This document shows, piece by piece, positions 19,535-29,389 of a stretch of DNA of 64,000 bases. This DNA comes from Bacillus shivajii (GTDB lineage Bacteria; Bacillota; Bacilli; Bacillales; Salisediminibacteriaceae), in NCBI RefSeq assembly GCF_020519665.1, contig NZ_CP084703.1, positions 2,356,001-2,420,000 on the forward strand. Direction: 5' to 3'. Below the pieces are notes generated by a model that was not told the DNA's origin, searched no databases, and saw nothing but the letters and a program-made list of their open reading frames with translations. Position numbers and translations under genes: made by a program. How positions within the stretch are numbered: the first letter of the stretch is position 1; each line of letters begins with the position of its first letter.

Positions 19535-19787
19535 AGAAAACTCGGCTATGCTCGCCCTTTTAGGCGAAGTGAGAGCCGTAGTTGCAACGAGCAACAGCTT
19601 CATCGAAATATCTACGAGCTGTGACGAGCAAGCTTATTGGCGCAGGAGCACCGAGGAACGACATCGGTGAAATAACACCGAGCTGCGACGAGTAATCGCA
19701 GGAGCACTTATACTATACACATATAATTTTCACTACGCTGAAATGGCTTCTTAGCTAAAATTATCTACATTCTTATAGTGTAAATTT
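19535..19787 (+). repeat. Interspersed hairpin element (type B) with the 22-bp module
   Basis: The 410-bp gap upstream of the GGDEF-EAL gene has no gene. It starts AACTCGGCTATGCTCGCC, continues GGCGAAGTGAGAGCCGTAGT, then contains two degenerate copies of the GCGACGAGTAACCGCAGGAG module and ends with ACTATA (near 19710) pairing with TATAGT (near 19775). The same plan is seen at 26640-26735, 52457-52560 and 55080-55590. Confidence 0.6.
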
Positions 19788-19813
19788 AAAAAGCCAGCAA
19801 GATTGCTGACTTT
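19788..19813 (-). terminator. Terminator of the RNase H-like gene
   Basis: On the minus strand AAAGTCAGCAATCTTGCTGGC forms a hairpin followed by TTTTT, about 30 bp after the stop codon at 19845. Confidence 0.7.
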
Positions 19814-19844
19814 ACGTTGTTTAAACGTTTTATATTCACCAATT

Positions 19845-20510
19845 CTACTCCTCTTTTAACTCTAACGTACTCATAATTTCTATCTCTTTTAATGCTTGAG
19901 TTGCTAATTGGTCCGCTTCCTGATTCTTCTTTCTTGATACAAGTGTAAACTCTGGACTGATCCCTAGATCTTTCAATTTCTCTTCAATCCGATCGGCCCA
20001 TTGATTTAACGTATCTTCCATGACTGGCCATTCACCAATTAGCTGATTGATGACAACTTGTGAATCTCCAACAAACTGAACGGGTAAATGATGCACTCCT
20101 AATGACTCTAGTTCTTGGAGCGTAAAATAAAGAGCTGCATATTCTGCTTCATTATTCGTGTCGAGTTCACCATCTAACTGGTTTTTACGAAGACGAAATG
20201 ACTTTCCATTCTGTTCATAATAAATCGCACAACCTAAGCCAGACTTTTTCGTTTGTATGTCAAACCCTCCATCAAAATAAACGGTAACATTATGTGGTTC
20301 AGTCTCAATTTCTTCTAAGTACTTCTTTAATTCCTTTATCGACCAAGCACTATCATATCGATCGACAAACATAATATTCTTCAATCGTCCTGTTTGCTCG
20401 AAATCATCAGCAACTAATAACGCTTTTTCAGCATTCATCTCATCAGAAGTAAAGATAGCTTCAGTCCCTTTTCGAGTTTTGTATGTAAGTTCTATACGTA
20501 ACTTCATCAT
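19845..20510 (-). CDS. RNase HI-type protein with N-terminal extension (YpeP-like)
   Basis: Encodes 221 residues. After an N-terminal region of about 70 residues comes an RNase H fold with the four acidic catalytic positions visible: YFDGG, NNEAEY, GDSQ and KNQEAD. The enzyme family cuts RNA in RNA-DNA hybrids, although some Bacillus proteins of this layout show weak or no such activity. I chose the ATG at 20510 because GGGTGG lies just upstream; an in-frame ATG exists at 20528. Monocistronic, divergent from the SRP RNA gene. Confidence 0.82.
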   Translation of the reverse strand: MMKLRIELTYKTRKGTEAIFTSDEMNAEKALLVADDFEQTGRLKNIMFVDRYDSAWSIKELKKYLEEIETEPHNVTVYFDGGFDIQTKKSGLGCAIYYEQNGKSFRLRKNQLDGELDTNNEAEYAALYFTLQELESLGVHHLPVQFVGDSQVVINQLIGEWPVMEDTLNQWADRIEEKLKDLGISPEFTLVSRKKNQEADQLATQALKEIEIMSTLELKEE

Positions 20511-20674
20511 AAACCACCCATCATCCATAACAAATATTTAAATGTATCGTTCCCTCTATTTAATTCATTTAACCTCCCTCATGAAACTTCACAAATACCA
20601 TCATTATCCTATAACACCATATAATTGGCATATACAAAAGATATAAACCATAGTAAGATGTAATTAATCAATTG

Positions 20675-20950
20675 AAACACATCGCAATAGACGGGGAGGT
20701 AGCGGTGCCTTGTAACCTGCAATCCGCTATAGCAGGGTCGATACCTATCGAAGGTTTCGTTATGTGTGGACAGCCCCTTTCATTTGATGTTGAGGAAAAA
20801 GTCTTTTACAACGAAAAACTTGCGAACGGGTCAGATCCGGAAGGAAGCAGCCATAAGCAAGACCCTTTTCTTGTGTAAGAGGTTACTTTTTCTGAGTCAA
20901 AAGAAAGGTTAGCGCATGGATAGCGAAATCGTACATAGGTTTGCGATTTA
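20675..20950 (+). ncRNA. ffs: Signal recognition particle RNA, long Bacillus type with Alu domain
   Basis: GACGGGGAGGTAGCGGTGCC followed by TGTAACCTGCAATCCGCT is the 5' Alu domain of Bacillus scRNA, and GGTCAGATCCGGAAGGAAGC near 20830 is the conserved Ffh-binding helix 8 with GGAA tetraloop region. The ends pair: ATCGCAA at 20681 with TTGCGAT at 20941. Length about 270 nt, as in B. subtilis. A -10-like TAAGAT lies at 20654, and a terminator follows. The exact 5' and 3' ends are estimates. A frame open through this RNA at 20672-20878 is not a gene. Confidence 0.93.
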
Positions 20951-20958
20951 CATACGAT

Positions 20959-20993
20959 AAGATGGTGACTCATAAGAGTTACCATCTTTTTTT
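20959..20993 (+). terminator. Terminator of the SRP RNA gene
   Basis: AAGATGGTGACTC pairs with GAGTTACCATCTT across a 4-base loop and is followed by seven T. Confidence 0.85.
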
Positions 20994-21142
20994 GTATGAG
21001 AACAATTACTGACTATAAAACTTAGGAAAACATTCAACATAAAATCTTAGTCATCCATAGACCTTTCATTTCAATCGTACTTAATGTTTTCGTTTTGAAT
21101 GGGTACCTTATAAAAAGACTTTCTTTTTAAGGAGCTCATCAT

Positions 21143-21868
21143 ATGTCACTCGATGCCTTTATCATGGGAATAGCTTTTATTTTAATCCATTTATTTGCTA
21201 ATGAACTTATACCGTCAAATCGCTTGCAACGATTAAAATGGTTTTCGTTTTCTGGAGGACTTGCTGTTTCCTATGTTTTCGTCTATGTCCTCCCTTCTTT
21301 ACATAAAGAACAAATTTTGGTGAAAAAGTATGGCGATTATTTCACAATGGAATCAGAGTTGTATTTTATTGGACTAATCGGCGTCCTCATTTTTTACGGT
21401 GTTCAAAAAGTTGTTCGTAAGTCACAACTGAAACATGAAACGGATAAAGCACGGTCATTATTTTGGTTACAAATTATTTTTTTCGGTATTTATAATATGT
21501 TAGTCGCCTATACGGTTATTTCACATGATGTGTTAGGTGTTCAAGCCATTTTTTATGGACTCGCCGTAGGGTTACATTTTATTGCCGTTGCCCATGACTT
21601 ATGGCGAGAATATGAAGATATTTATAATAAGGTAGGCCGATACGTTCTAGCGCTCGGGATCATTAGTGGTTGGGTGATTGCGATATCAATCAATTTATCT
21701 CCACTTACTGAATCCATCATCTTTGCCTTTATCTCTGGAGCAATGATCTTAAATGTATTGAAATATGAACTGCCACCAGATGAAGAAGCTCACTTTGTTA
21801 CATTTACCATCGGTGTCGTCAGTTACACGGCTGTTACGATGTCACTAAAGTTTTTCTTTCAATGGTAA
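21143..21868 (+). CDS. Polytopic membrane protein, function unknown
   Basis: Encodes 241 residues with about seven or eight membrane segments. LAVGLHFIAVAHDLW in the middle has two His in a membrane segment, and FISGAMILNVLKYELPPDEE near the C-terminus faintly recalls metal transporters of the ZIP type, but the key His motifs of that family are not clear. AAGGAGCTC precedes the ATG. Convergent with the RNase J gene. Confidence 0.65.
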   Translation: MSLDAFIMGIAFILIHLFANELIPSNRLQRLKWFSFSGGLAVSYVFVYVLPSLHKEQILVKKYGDYFTMESELYFIGLIGVLIFYGVQKVVRKSQLKHETDKARSLFWLQIIFFGIYNMLVAYTVISHDVLGVQAIFYGLAVGLHFIAVAHDLWREYEDIYNKVGRYVLALGIISGWVIAISINLSPLTESIIFAFISGAMILNVLKYELPPDEEAHFVTFTIGVVSYTAVTMSLKFFFQW

Positions 21869-21918
21869 TGTGCCAGTCACTTCCCGAAAAATCTTGTTTC
21901 ACAAAAGTTACGTAAAAA

Positions 21919-21950
21919 TGCCTGACTCACATAACTACTTGAGACAGGCA
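21919..21950. terminator. Bidirectional terminator
   Basis: TGCCTGACTCA pairs with TGAGACAGGCA between the convergent membrane-protein and RNase J genes, 9 bp from the latter's stop codon. Confidence 0.65.
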
Positions 21951-21958
21951 CTCTTTGT

Positions 21959-23632
21959 TTAGACTTCAATAATAATCGGCAAGATCATCGGTTTTTTCTT
22001 CGTATGTTTAAACAAATATTGACCGATCGACCTTTTTATATGTTGTTTAATCACTCCCCACTCTTTTCTTTCCTCTTCGTCTAATTCATTAACAGCCTTT
22101 TTAATTAAGTGGTTGACGTCTTTTAATAATTCTTCAGAATCCCTTACATAGACAAACCCACGAGTGATTGTGTCCGGATCTGAAACAAGCTCTTTCTCTG
22201 ATTTACTCATTGTTAAAATAGTGACAATCATCCCATCTTCAGAAAGTTGCTTACGATCACGCAAGACAATTTCTCCAACGTCCCCAACACCCATTCCATC
22301 TACAAGCGTATTCCCTGCTCGAACTTTTCGTGTTTGCCGCGCCTCATGATTTCTAATATCAACAACTTCACCATTTTTTAAAATAAATGTATTTCCTTCT
22401 TCAACGCCGACTGATTCAGCAAGTAAACGATGGTGGTATAACATTCGATACTCCCCGTGAATCGGGATAAAATATGTCGGCTTCATTAATGTAAGCATTA
22501 ATTTTAAGTCTTCTTGGTATCCATGCCCTGAAACATGCATTCCTGATGAACTACCAGTTCCATAGATGACTTTAGCTCCTAAAGATAATAAATTATCAAC
22601 GATTCTTGTCACAGCCCGTTCATTTCCTGGAATTGGTCCCGCTGCTAAAATGACAGTATCCCCTGCTAACACGTCAACGCCACGGAAATTACCTGTAGAC
22701 AGTCTCGATAAAGCAGCTAGCGGTTCACCTTGGCTACCTGTACAAAGGATCGCTACATTTTCTGGAGCCATTTCATTGATTTCATTTTGATCAATAAGCA
22801 TGTTATTTGGAACTTGCAAATAACCGCGTTCAATAGCAACGGTTACGACATTGACCATGCTTCGCCCAAGAAGAGCGAGTTTCCGGTCTGTTTTAATCGC
22901 AGCATCAACAACTTGCTGAAGCCTGCTAACATTCGAGGCGAATGTAGAAAGAATAACTTTACCATCTGCTTTCTTAAAAGCTTCTTCCACATGTTCACCA
23001 ACCATTTGCTCTGATGGAGTTGATCCTGGACGTTCAGCGTTCGTACTTTCAGATAATAAAAGTAATACCCCTTCTTTACCAATGTCAGCCATTTTATGAA
23101 TGTCAGAATGCTCGTTCATTGCAGGAGTGAAGTCAAATTTAAAGTCTCCAGTATGTACAACATTCCCTTCAGGTGTTCTAAATACCATTCCTAAACAGTC
23201 CGGAATACTATGAGTAACTTTAAAGAAATTAACTGTAATATGTTCAAATGTTACATTGGAGTCGGGATTTATTTCAATTAATTCGGTTTCTCTTAAAAGT
23301 TTATGTTCCTTTAATTTTAATTCGATTAACCCTAATGTAAAACGAGTAGCATAAACAGGCACATTTAATTTCTTTAAGAGAAAAGGAATTCCGCCAATAT
23401 GATCTTCATGACCATGCGTAACAATAACCCCTCTAACTTTCTCCTTATTCTCTATCAAGTATGATATATCAGGAATAATTAAATCAACGCCTAATAAACT
23501 TTCATCCGGAAACTTATTCCCACAATCGATAAGCACAATTTCGTCTTCATATTGAATGGCATACATATTTTTTCCTACTTCATTTAATCCACCTAAGGCG
23601 AAAATTGATAATCCATTCTCATTTTTACTCAC
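21959..23632 (-). CDS. Ribonuclease J family protein
   Basis: Encodes 557 residues, the usual length of RNase J. The metallo-beta-lactamase core has HGHEDHIGG, HTGDFKFDF and the beta-CASP motifs, with GHGYQEDLK near residue 365; a C-terminal dimerisation domain is present. These enzymes combine 5'-3' exonuclease and endonuclease activity on RNA. It starts with GTG preceded by GGAGGG. The sequence is closer to RNase J1 than J2 (VYATRFTLGLIE, NVVHTGDFKFDFTP). B. subtilis rnjA sits next to rpoY; no rpoY is present here, so this may be an extra paralogue. Confidence 0.9.
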   Translation of the reverse strand: MSKNENGLSIFALGGLNEVGKNMYAIQYEDEIVLIDCGNKFPDESLLGVDLIIPDISYLIENKEKVRGVIVTHGHEDHIGGIPFLLKKLNVPVYATRFTLGLIELKLKEHKLLRETELIEINPDSNVTFEHITVNFFKVTHSIPDCLGMVFRTPEGNVVHTGDFKFDFTPAMNEHSDIHKMADIGKEGVLLLLSESTNAERPGSTPSEQMVGEHVEEAFKKADGKVILSTFASNVSRLQQVVDAAIKTDRKLALLGRSMVNVVTVAIERGYLQVPNNMLIDQNEINEMAPENVAILCTGSQGEPLAALSRLSTGNFRGVDVLAGDTVILAAGPIPGNERAVTRIVDNLLSLGAKVIYGTGSSSGMHVSGHGYQEDLKLMLTLMKPTYFIPIHGEYRMLYHHRLLAESVGVEEGNTFILKNGEVVDIRNHEARQTRKVRAGNTLVDGMGVGDVGEIVLRDRKQLSEDGMIVTILTMSKSEKELVSDPDTITRGFVYVRDSEELLKDVNHLIKKAVNELDEEERKEWGVIKQHIKRSIGQYLFKHTKKKPMILPIIIEV

Positions 23633-23808
23633 AATAGAACCCTCCGAATTTAAAATTAGTCATAGTATGTCCGTTTAATGGACCTGTCACTCCCCGAAAA
23701 ATCTTGTTTCACACTCTACTTTCAAAATCTATCCTTCTTAATCAGTGTATAATTGCACAAATATTAGGAAAATATGTTGATAATATCGTTAAATTGGAGG
23801 AATATATC

Positions 23809-23934
23809 ATGCCAAGATTAGGATTTTGCCAATGTAAAGTGTTTCGACAAGGCGAATGGGTGAAAGAAGAAAATCGTCATGTAAAGATATATAAATGTCA
23901 GCATTGTAACAAACAAATTCACGAAAAATTATAA
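23809..23934 (+). CDS. Tiny zinc-ribbon-like protein, 41 residues
   Basis: Starts at ATG 23809 with TTGGAGG 8 bp upstream. The product has CQC near residue 8 and CQHC near residue 31, spaced like a small zinc ribbon, with basic and aromatic residues between. Not recognised; a structural or RNA/protein-binding role is only a guess. It is divergent from the RNase J gene and in the same direction as topB. Confidence 0.65.
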   Translation: MPRLGFCQCKVFRQGEWVKEENRHVKIYKCQHCNKQIHEKL

Positions 23935-24079
23935 TCAGTTCTCACCGACTAAAAAAGACATCCTATATCGCCCCTCCTTTCTTGTATGCATTCTTCATTT
24001 TTTCACGCTTAGCTCTACAACGAACGAATTGTATGCTATATTTAAACTGCTTGTTTTGAAGAAAGGATGTTTACATACA

Positions 24080-26278
24080 ATGAAAAAAAGAGTAGTTATC
24101 GCAGAAAAACCTTCTGTTGCTCGTGATATTGCACGAGTATTGAATTGCAACAAAAAAGGGAACGGATTTATTGAAGGAGACAAATATATCATTACGTGGG
24201 CGTTAGGTCATTTAGTAACTCTTGCAGACCCTGAAGCTTATGATGATAAATATAAATCGTGGAAAATCGAAGACTTGCCGATGCTTCCAAATCAATTAAA
24301 GCTCGTAGTCATTAAGAAAACGAGTAAGCAATTTCAAGCAGTGAAAAGCCAGCTACACCGTTCAGACGTCGGTGAAGTTGTTATCGCAACTGATGCTGCC
24401 CGTGAAGGTGAGCTTGTTGCCCGGTGGATTATAGAAAAAGCTAGAGTAAACAAACCAATTAAGCGACTGTGGATTTCTTCTGTAACTGATAAGGCCATTC
24501 AAGATGGCTTTCAAAATTTAAAAAGCGGCAAATCATATGAAAACTTGTATCATTCTGCTGTTGCTCGTTCTGAAGCTGACTGGTATATCGGGTTAAACGC
24601 GACAAGAGCTCTGACGTGTAAATTTAATGCTCAACTTTCGTGCGGTCGCGTCCAAACGCCAACAGTTGCAATTATTGCGAAAAGAGAGGGCGAGATTCGC
24701 AACTTTCAACCGAAAACATTCTATGGAGTTAAAGCCGAAACAGATCAAAACCTAAACCTCACTTGGCTTGACAAGCATTCAAATGATATTCGAACATTTT
24801 CAAAGGAAAAAGCAGATGAGATATTAAAGAAAACGAAGCAGAACCAAGCTAAAGTACTCGACATTGAGAAAAAACATAAGAAAAGCTTCGCCCCACAGCT
24901 CTATGATTTAACTGAATTACAACGTGAGGCAAATAAAGCATTTAACTATTCTGCAAAAGAAACGTTATCGATTTTACAAAAGCTTTATGAACAGCATAAA
25001 GTTCTTACATATCCTAGAACAGATTCAAAATATTTATCTAGTGATATTGTTGAAACGCTAAGTGATCGTATTAATGCTTGTAAAAAGAGTAGCCCGTATA
25101 CAAAAATCGCACATCAATTATTACAAAAGCCAATTAAGACAAACAAGTCGTTTGTAGATGATGCAAAAGTGTCGGATCACCATGCAATCATCCCCACCGA
25201 AGAAAAAGCAATTTTACATAACTTTACCGATAAAGAACGTAAAATGTACGATTTGGTTGTCAAACGCTTTTTAGCAGTTTTATACCCTCCTTTTGAGTAT
25301 GAACAAACGACGATAAAAGCTAAAGTTGAAACGGAAGATTTTATCGCTAAAGGAAAAAGAGTCATCTCTTCAGGCTGGAAAGAAGTATACGATCATGAAT
25401 TTGAAGAAGAAGATCCAATAAATAATATGAAAGAACAACTCCTTCCTAACTTAAACATAGGAGATACACTTACTCTTTCATCCGTTAAACATACAACTGG
25501 AGAGACAAAGCCTCCCGCTCGATTTAATGAAGCAACATTACTATCAGCGATGGAAAACCCTGCAAAACATATTGCAACAAATACGAAGGACTTAGCTAAA
25601 ACATTACAAAAAACAGGTGGCCTCGGTACTGTAGCCACTCGTGCTGATATCATTGATAAGCTATTTCATTCGTTCCTTATCGAGAAGAAAGGGAAAGAAA
25701 TATTCCTCACTTCAAAAGGGAAACAACTTCTCGATTTAGTACCACAAGATTTAAAATCCCCTCAGTTGACAGCTGAATGGGAACAAAAACTTGAGGCAAT
25801 CGCAAAAGGCCAGTTAAACAAAAATAGCTTTATTAATGAGATGAAAGACTACACTAAGTCAACCGTCCATGAAATTAAAAATAGTACGAAGAAGTTTAAA
25901 CATACAAACTTAACAGGAACGAAATGTCCAGAGTGCGGGAAGAATATGCTTGAAGTAAATGGAAAAAAAGGGAAGATGCACGTTTGTCAGGACCGAGAAT
26001 GCGGATATCGTAAAAACATCTCTAAATCAACGAATGCTCGCTGTCCGAAATGTAAGAAAAAACTTGAGTTACGAGGTCAAGGTGAAGGGCAAGTATTTGT
26101 TTGTAAATGTGGACATAAAGAAAAGCTATCTACATTTAATGAACGAAAGAAAAAAGAGAAAAATACGAAAGTATCTAAACGTGATGTTAACAAATATATG
26201 AAGCAGCAAAATAAACAGGACGATGAACCGTTTAACCCAGCTCTTGCAGAAGCGTTAGCAAAGTTGAAAGATAAGTAA
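24080..26278 (+). CDS. topB: DNA topoisomerase III (type IA)
   Basis: Encodes 732 residues. The toprim motif begins VVIAEKPSVARDIARVL; TDAAREGEL carries the acidic metal-binding residues, and LTYPRTDSKYL contains the active-site Tyr. Two C-terminal Cys-rich zinc ribbons are present (CPECGKNML; CPKCKKKLE...CKCGHKE). It relaxes and decatenates DNA through transient single-strand breaks. The ATG at 24080 has GAAAGGATG upstream; the longer frame from 24029 has no site. Followed by a terminator and a MITE-like element. Confidence 0.95.
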   Translation: MKKRVVIAEKPSVARDIARVLNCNKKGNGFIEGDKYIITWALGHLVTLADPEAYDDKYKSWKIEDLPMLPNQLKLVVIKKTSKQFQAVKSQLHRSDVGEVVIATDAAREGELVARWIIEKARVNKPIKRLWISSVTDKAIQDGFQNLKSGKSYENLYHSAVARSEADWYIGLNATRALTCKFNAQLSCGRVQTPTVAIIAKREGEIRNFQPKTFYGVKAETDQNLNLTWLDKHSNDIRTFSKEKADEILKKTKQNQAKVLDIEKKHKKSFAPQLYDLTELQREANKAFNYSAKETLSILQKLYEQHKVLTYPRTDSKYLSSDIVETLSDRINACKKSSPYTKIAHQLLQKPIKTNKSFVDDAKVSDHHAIIPTEEKAILHNFTDKERKMYDLVVKRFLAVLYPPFEYEQTTIKAKVETEDFIAKGKRVISSGWKEVYDHEFEEEDPINNMKEQLLPNLNIGDTLTLSSVKHTTGETKPPARFNEATLLSAMENPAKHIATNTKDLAKTLQKTGGLGTVATRADIIDKLFHSFLIEKKGKEIFLTSKGKQLLDLVPQDLKSPQLTAEWEQKLEAIAKGQLNKNSFINEMKDYTKSTVHEIKNSTKKFKHTNLTGTKCPECGKNMLEVNGKKGKMHVCQDRECGYRKNISKSTNARCPKCKKKLELRGQGEGQVFVCKCGHKEKLSTFNERKKKEKNTKVSKRDVNKYMKQQNKQDDEPFNPALAEALAKLKDK

Positions 26279-26301
26279 AAGTATACTCACGTCTATAAAA
26301 T

Positions 26302-26330
26302 AAATCCATTCAAGTATTTTGAATGGATTT
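26302..26330 (+). terminator. Terminator of topB
   Basis: AAATCCATTCAA pairs with TTGAATGGATTT and is followed by ATTTTTG. Confidence 0.75.
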
Positions 26331-26350
26331 ATTTTTGTTTATTTACACTT

Positions 26351-26801
26351 GAATCAATTTCATAACTCAAAATAAGGTGCAAAATTCCGAATGATGAGCG
26401 TGAACTTCACTTCAGACGGACGCTTTCCCAAGGGCTTGTCTTCAGCTAACTTAGGCTCTACAATTCTTAGCCTAAGTGGATCTTCAGCTCGTTGCTCCTG
26501 CGCCACTACGCTTGCTCGTCGCAGGTAAAGAGTGCTCCTGCGGTTACTCGTCGCAGCTCGGAGCAGTTCAAAGAAGTATTGCTCGTCGCTGATCCTCTGG
26601 GAGTCGCCGTCTTTTGTTACGTTCACCTCTAAACAAAACTTGGCTTTTCGCCAAGTCTAAATGGCGAAAGCCTTAGTTGCCGTTATACTATCGACCATAA
26701 ATTTATAAATTCTGATAGTACAAATCAAACGTACATTTAATGAAAAAAATTATCATATCATTCGTTTCATTGCGCAGAAAACGGAATTATGAAATTGATT
26801 C
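26351..26801 (+). mobile_element. MITE-like element, copy 1 (451 bp) with 4-bp target duplication
   Basis: Ends are GAATCAATTTCATAA (26351) and its exact complement TTATGAAATTGATTC (ending 26801). ACTT flanks it on both sides (26347-26350 and 26802-26805), a probable target duplication. No transposase is encoded. The interior holds GAACTTCACTTCAGACGGAC, several degenerate copies of the CTCCTGCGGTTACTCGTCGC module, and a nested type B hairpin element at about 26640-26735. Copy 2 lies at 62361-62649 in the opposite orientation. The element ends 4 bp from the alr stop codon and may shape its 3' end. Confidence 0.75.
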
Positions 26802-26809
26802 ACTTGTTA

Positions 26810-28021
26810 CTAAATGAAACTTAATGATTTAACCTTCTCACTTTCCTCCACCTCTAATAGGTTATTTTTAAAGGAAAAAAGATCGTTATCCTTTATATAG
26901 ACTCGCGGAACACGTTTTCCTACTAGGCAGACGACTTCATAATTAATCGTTCCCATTTGTACTGCGATCTCATCAATAGAAATAAAATTCTTATTCGAGC
27001 TACCAAAGACGGTCACTTCTTCTCCAACAAACACCTCATTCATAAAACTTACATCAACCATGGACTGATCCATGCAAATTCTTCCAACAATGGGAACACG
27101 CGTACCATCAACTAAAACTTCCCCTTGATTTGATAAAGCCCTTGAAAATCCATCTGCATATCCTACCGGAATTGTAGCTATCATACCATCTTGCTTCATT
27201 TCAAATGTACAACCATAACTAATGAAGTCCCCCTCACTCGCCTCTTTTATTGCTGAAATTTTGGTTTTAAACGTCATTGCTTGCTCTAATCGGTAGCTAC
27301 TGTTTTTCAATTCATTTGATGGATATAAACCATAAAGACTTATTCCAACCCGAACCATATCTAAATGATATTTTCGACCACTCATCGTTGCTGCACTATT
27401 ACAACAATGCTTTATGGGTATTCGTATATTATTCTTTTCTAAATACTGATAGACCTCTTTAAATTTATCAAATTGCGTATTCGTATATGTAGAATCGATA
27501 CTATCCGCATTTGCAAAATGCGTAAAAATTCCTTCTAACTCAACATTTTTAAGAATGCTAATCTTTTTTGCTAAAGAAAAAGCCGCTTCTTTTGATGTAA
27601 CGCCAACTCTTGCCATACCTGTATCAACTTTTAAATGAACAGATGCTCTAGTATTTAACTTTTCCGTAACATGGGCTAATTCATCAACCACATCATCAGA
27701 AAATACCGTTATCGTAATTTGATTCAAAACGGCATCCTCACAAGATTCAGGAGGTGTGTACCCTAAAACAAGGATAGGTACTTTTATATTCGCTTTACGT
27801 AAAACAAGTGCTTCATCTAGAAAAGCAACTCCAAGTGCATCGGCACCTGCTGCAATTGCAGTTTTTGCTACTTCAACTGCCCCATGCCCATACCCATCTG
27901 CTTTTACTACAGCCATAAATTTCGTTCGTTCCGATAGATTACGTTTAAAGGTTTGTGCATTTTGATAAATAGCATCTAACGAAACTTCGACCCAAGTTTG
28001 TCTATAACTTACTCTACTCAT
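26810..28021 (-). CDS. alr: Alanine racemase
   Basis: Encodes 403 residues, a PLP enzyme that interconverts L- and D-alanine for peptidoglycan. AVVKADGYGHG at about residues 37-47 contains the PLP Lys, and ISYGCTFE carries the catalytic Tyr; GRICMDQ is also present. The N-terminus matches the family. A site AAGGGGAAGC precedes the ATG. Next to alanine dehydrogenase on the same strand, but with a terminator between them, so probably transcribed separately. Confidence 0.94.
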   Translation of the reverse strand: MSRVSYRQTWVEVSLDAIYQNAQTFKRNLSERTKFMAVVKADGYGHGAVEVAKTAIAAGADALGVAFLDEALVLRKANIKVPILVLGYTPPESCEDAVLNQITITVFSDDVVDELAHVTEKLNTRASVHLKVDTGMARVGVTSKEAAFSLAKKISILKNVELEGIFTHFANADSIDSTYTNTQFDKFKEVYQYLEKNNIRIPIKHCCNSAATMSGRKYHLDMVRVGISLYGLYPSNELKNSSYRLEQAMTFKTKISAIKEASEGDFISYGCTFEMKQDGMIATIPVGYADGFSRALSNQGEVLVDGTRVPIVGRICMDQSMVDVSFMNEVFVGEEVTVFGSSNKNFISIDEIAVQMGTINYEVVCLVGKRVPRVYIKDNDLFSFKNNLLEVEESEKVKSLSFI

Positions 28022-28063
28022 CTGCTTCCCCTTACTGAATAGTATGAATTTCGTTAATATAAA

Positions 28064-28102
28064 GGAAAATCCCCGTTCACATAAATGAAATGGGGATTTT
28101 CC
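28064..28102 (-). terminator. Terminator of ald
   Basis: GGAAAATCCCC and GGGGATTTTCC form an 11-bp stem starting 14 bp after the ald stop codon. Confidence 0.75.
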
Positions 28103-28115
28103 GTTGGTTTCCTTA

Positions 28116-29246
28116 TTAGTTCACAGATGCTACTTTTTCTAGTGCTTCTTCTACAGAAACATACTCATACCCTAAATCTTTTGCTACAGCTTCATAAGTA
28201 ATATAGCCTGATGCAACATTCACTCCTGGTTTAAGAGCTGGATTTTCAGCAACTGCCTTATTTACACCTTTATTTGCAATTTGTAGAGCATAAGGTACAG
28301 TCACATTAGTCAGTCCAATTGTAGAAGTTCTTGGAACCGCCCCTGGCATGTTTGCAACTGCATAGTGAACTACGCCATGCTTCTCATATGTTGGGTTATC
28401 ATGCGTTGTAATACGATCTACTGTTTCGAAGATTCCACCTTGGTCAATTGCAACGTCTACAATAACAGACCCTGGAGTCATTGCTGCGATCATATCTTCT
28501 TTTACAAGTTTTGGAGCTTTTGCTCCAGGAATTAATACGGCACCAATAACTAAATCGGAATCCGCAACAGCTTGTGCAATATTTAATGGATTAGACATTA
28601 ATGTTTGAATGTCATTTCCGAAAATATCATCTAATTCACGAAGTCTTTCAGGGTTTAAGTCAATAATAGTAACTTTCGCCCCTAGACCAATCGCCATTTT
28701 CGCTGCGTTCGTACCTACAACGCCTCCACCAATAACTGTAACTTTTCCACGTTGTACTCCTGGTACACCTGCTAATAGCACACCTTTACCACCATTGTAT
28801 TTTTGTAAAAATTGTGCGCCAATTTGTGTCGACATACGTCCAGCTACTTCACTCATTGGTGTAAGAAGTGGTAACGTACGATTTTGTTCTACCGTTTCAT
28901 AAGCAATAGCCGTTACTCCTTTTTCCGTTAACGCGCGAGCAAGCTCAGGTTCAGCAGCTAAGTGTAAATAAGTAAAGAGGATTAAACCTTCTCTAAAATA
29001 ATCATATTCTGATGATAATGGTTCTTTTACTTTCATAACCATTTCAGCAGACCAAGCTTCTTTCGCTGTATCTACAATATTAGCACCTTCTTGAACATAA
29101 TCTTCATTCGTGAAACCGCTTCCAATTCCTGCATTCGTTTCAATAATTACTTCATGTCCAGACTTTATTAACGCATCAACACCTGATGGGGTAATCGCAA
29201 CTCTGTTTTCGTTATTTTTAATTTCTTTAGGTACTCCAATTAACAT
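28116..29246 (-). CDS. ald: Alanine dehydrogenase
   Basis: Encodes 376 residues, the normal length. It oxidises L-alanine to pyruvate and ammonia with [23 protein letters not shown] is the family N-terminus; the Rossmann motif is [17 protein letters not shown] near residue 170, and MKVKEP near residue 70 contains the substrate-binding Lys. The adjacent AdeR-type regulator and the alanine symporter beyond it support a role in alanine use, which in Bacillus also matters during sporulation. Confidence 0.96.
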   Translation of the reverse strand: MLIGVPKEIKNNENRVAITPSGVDALIKSGHEVIIETNAGIGSGFTNEDYVQEGANIVDTAKEAWSAEMVMKVKEPLSSEYDYFREGLILFTYLHLAAEPELARALTEKGVTAIAYETVEQNRTLPLLTPMSEVAGRMSTQIGAQFLQKYNGGKGVLLAGVPGVQRGKVTVIGGGVVGTNAAKMAIGLGAKVTIIDLNPERLRELDDIFGNDIQTLMSNPLNIAQAVADSDLVIGAVLIPGAKAPKLVKEDMIAAMTPGSVIVDVAIDQGGIFETVDRITTHDNPTYEKHGVVHYAVANMPGAVPRTSTIGLTNVTVPYALQIANKGVNKAVAENPALKPGVNVASGYITYEAVAKDLGYEYVSVEEALEKVASVN

Positions 29247-29342
29247 AATTTAGTATCCTCCCTTAATAAAAAACATTTTATATCTTGTGACATTCAAAGT
29301 ATAAATTCTCATATTGTATTTTTCATTATTAAAAACACACAA

Positions 29343-29389
29343 AAAAAGAGACCCCGTTTGTGAAATTCTACAAATAGGGTCTCTTTTTT
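29343..29389 (-). terminator. Terminator of adeR, overlapping its last codons
   Basis: AAAAAGAGACCC pairs with GGGTCTCTTTTT. The right arm contains the codons for the last residues and the stop of the regulator gene, so the coding end doubles as part of the stem. Confidence 0.75.

Noticed and set aside
20672-20878. A 68-codon open frame
   Set aside because: It is the SRP RNA; the conserved Alu and helix 8 sequences and the end pairing explain it.
26360-26626. Open frames through the MITE-like elements (also 62376-62609)
   Set aside because: Arg/Ser/Leu-rich shadow translations of GC-rich repeats, without ribosome-binding sites or conservation between the two copies.
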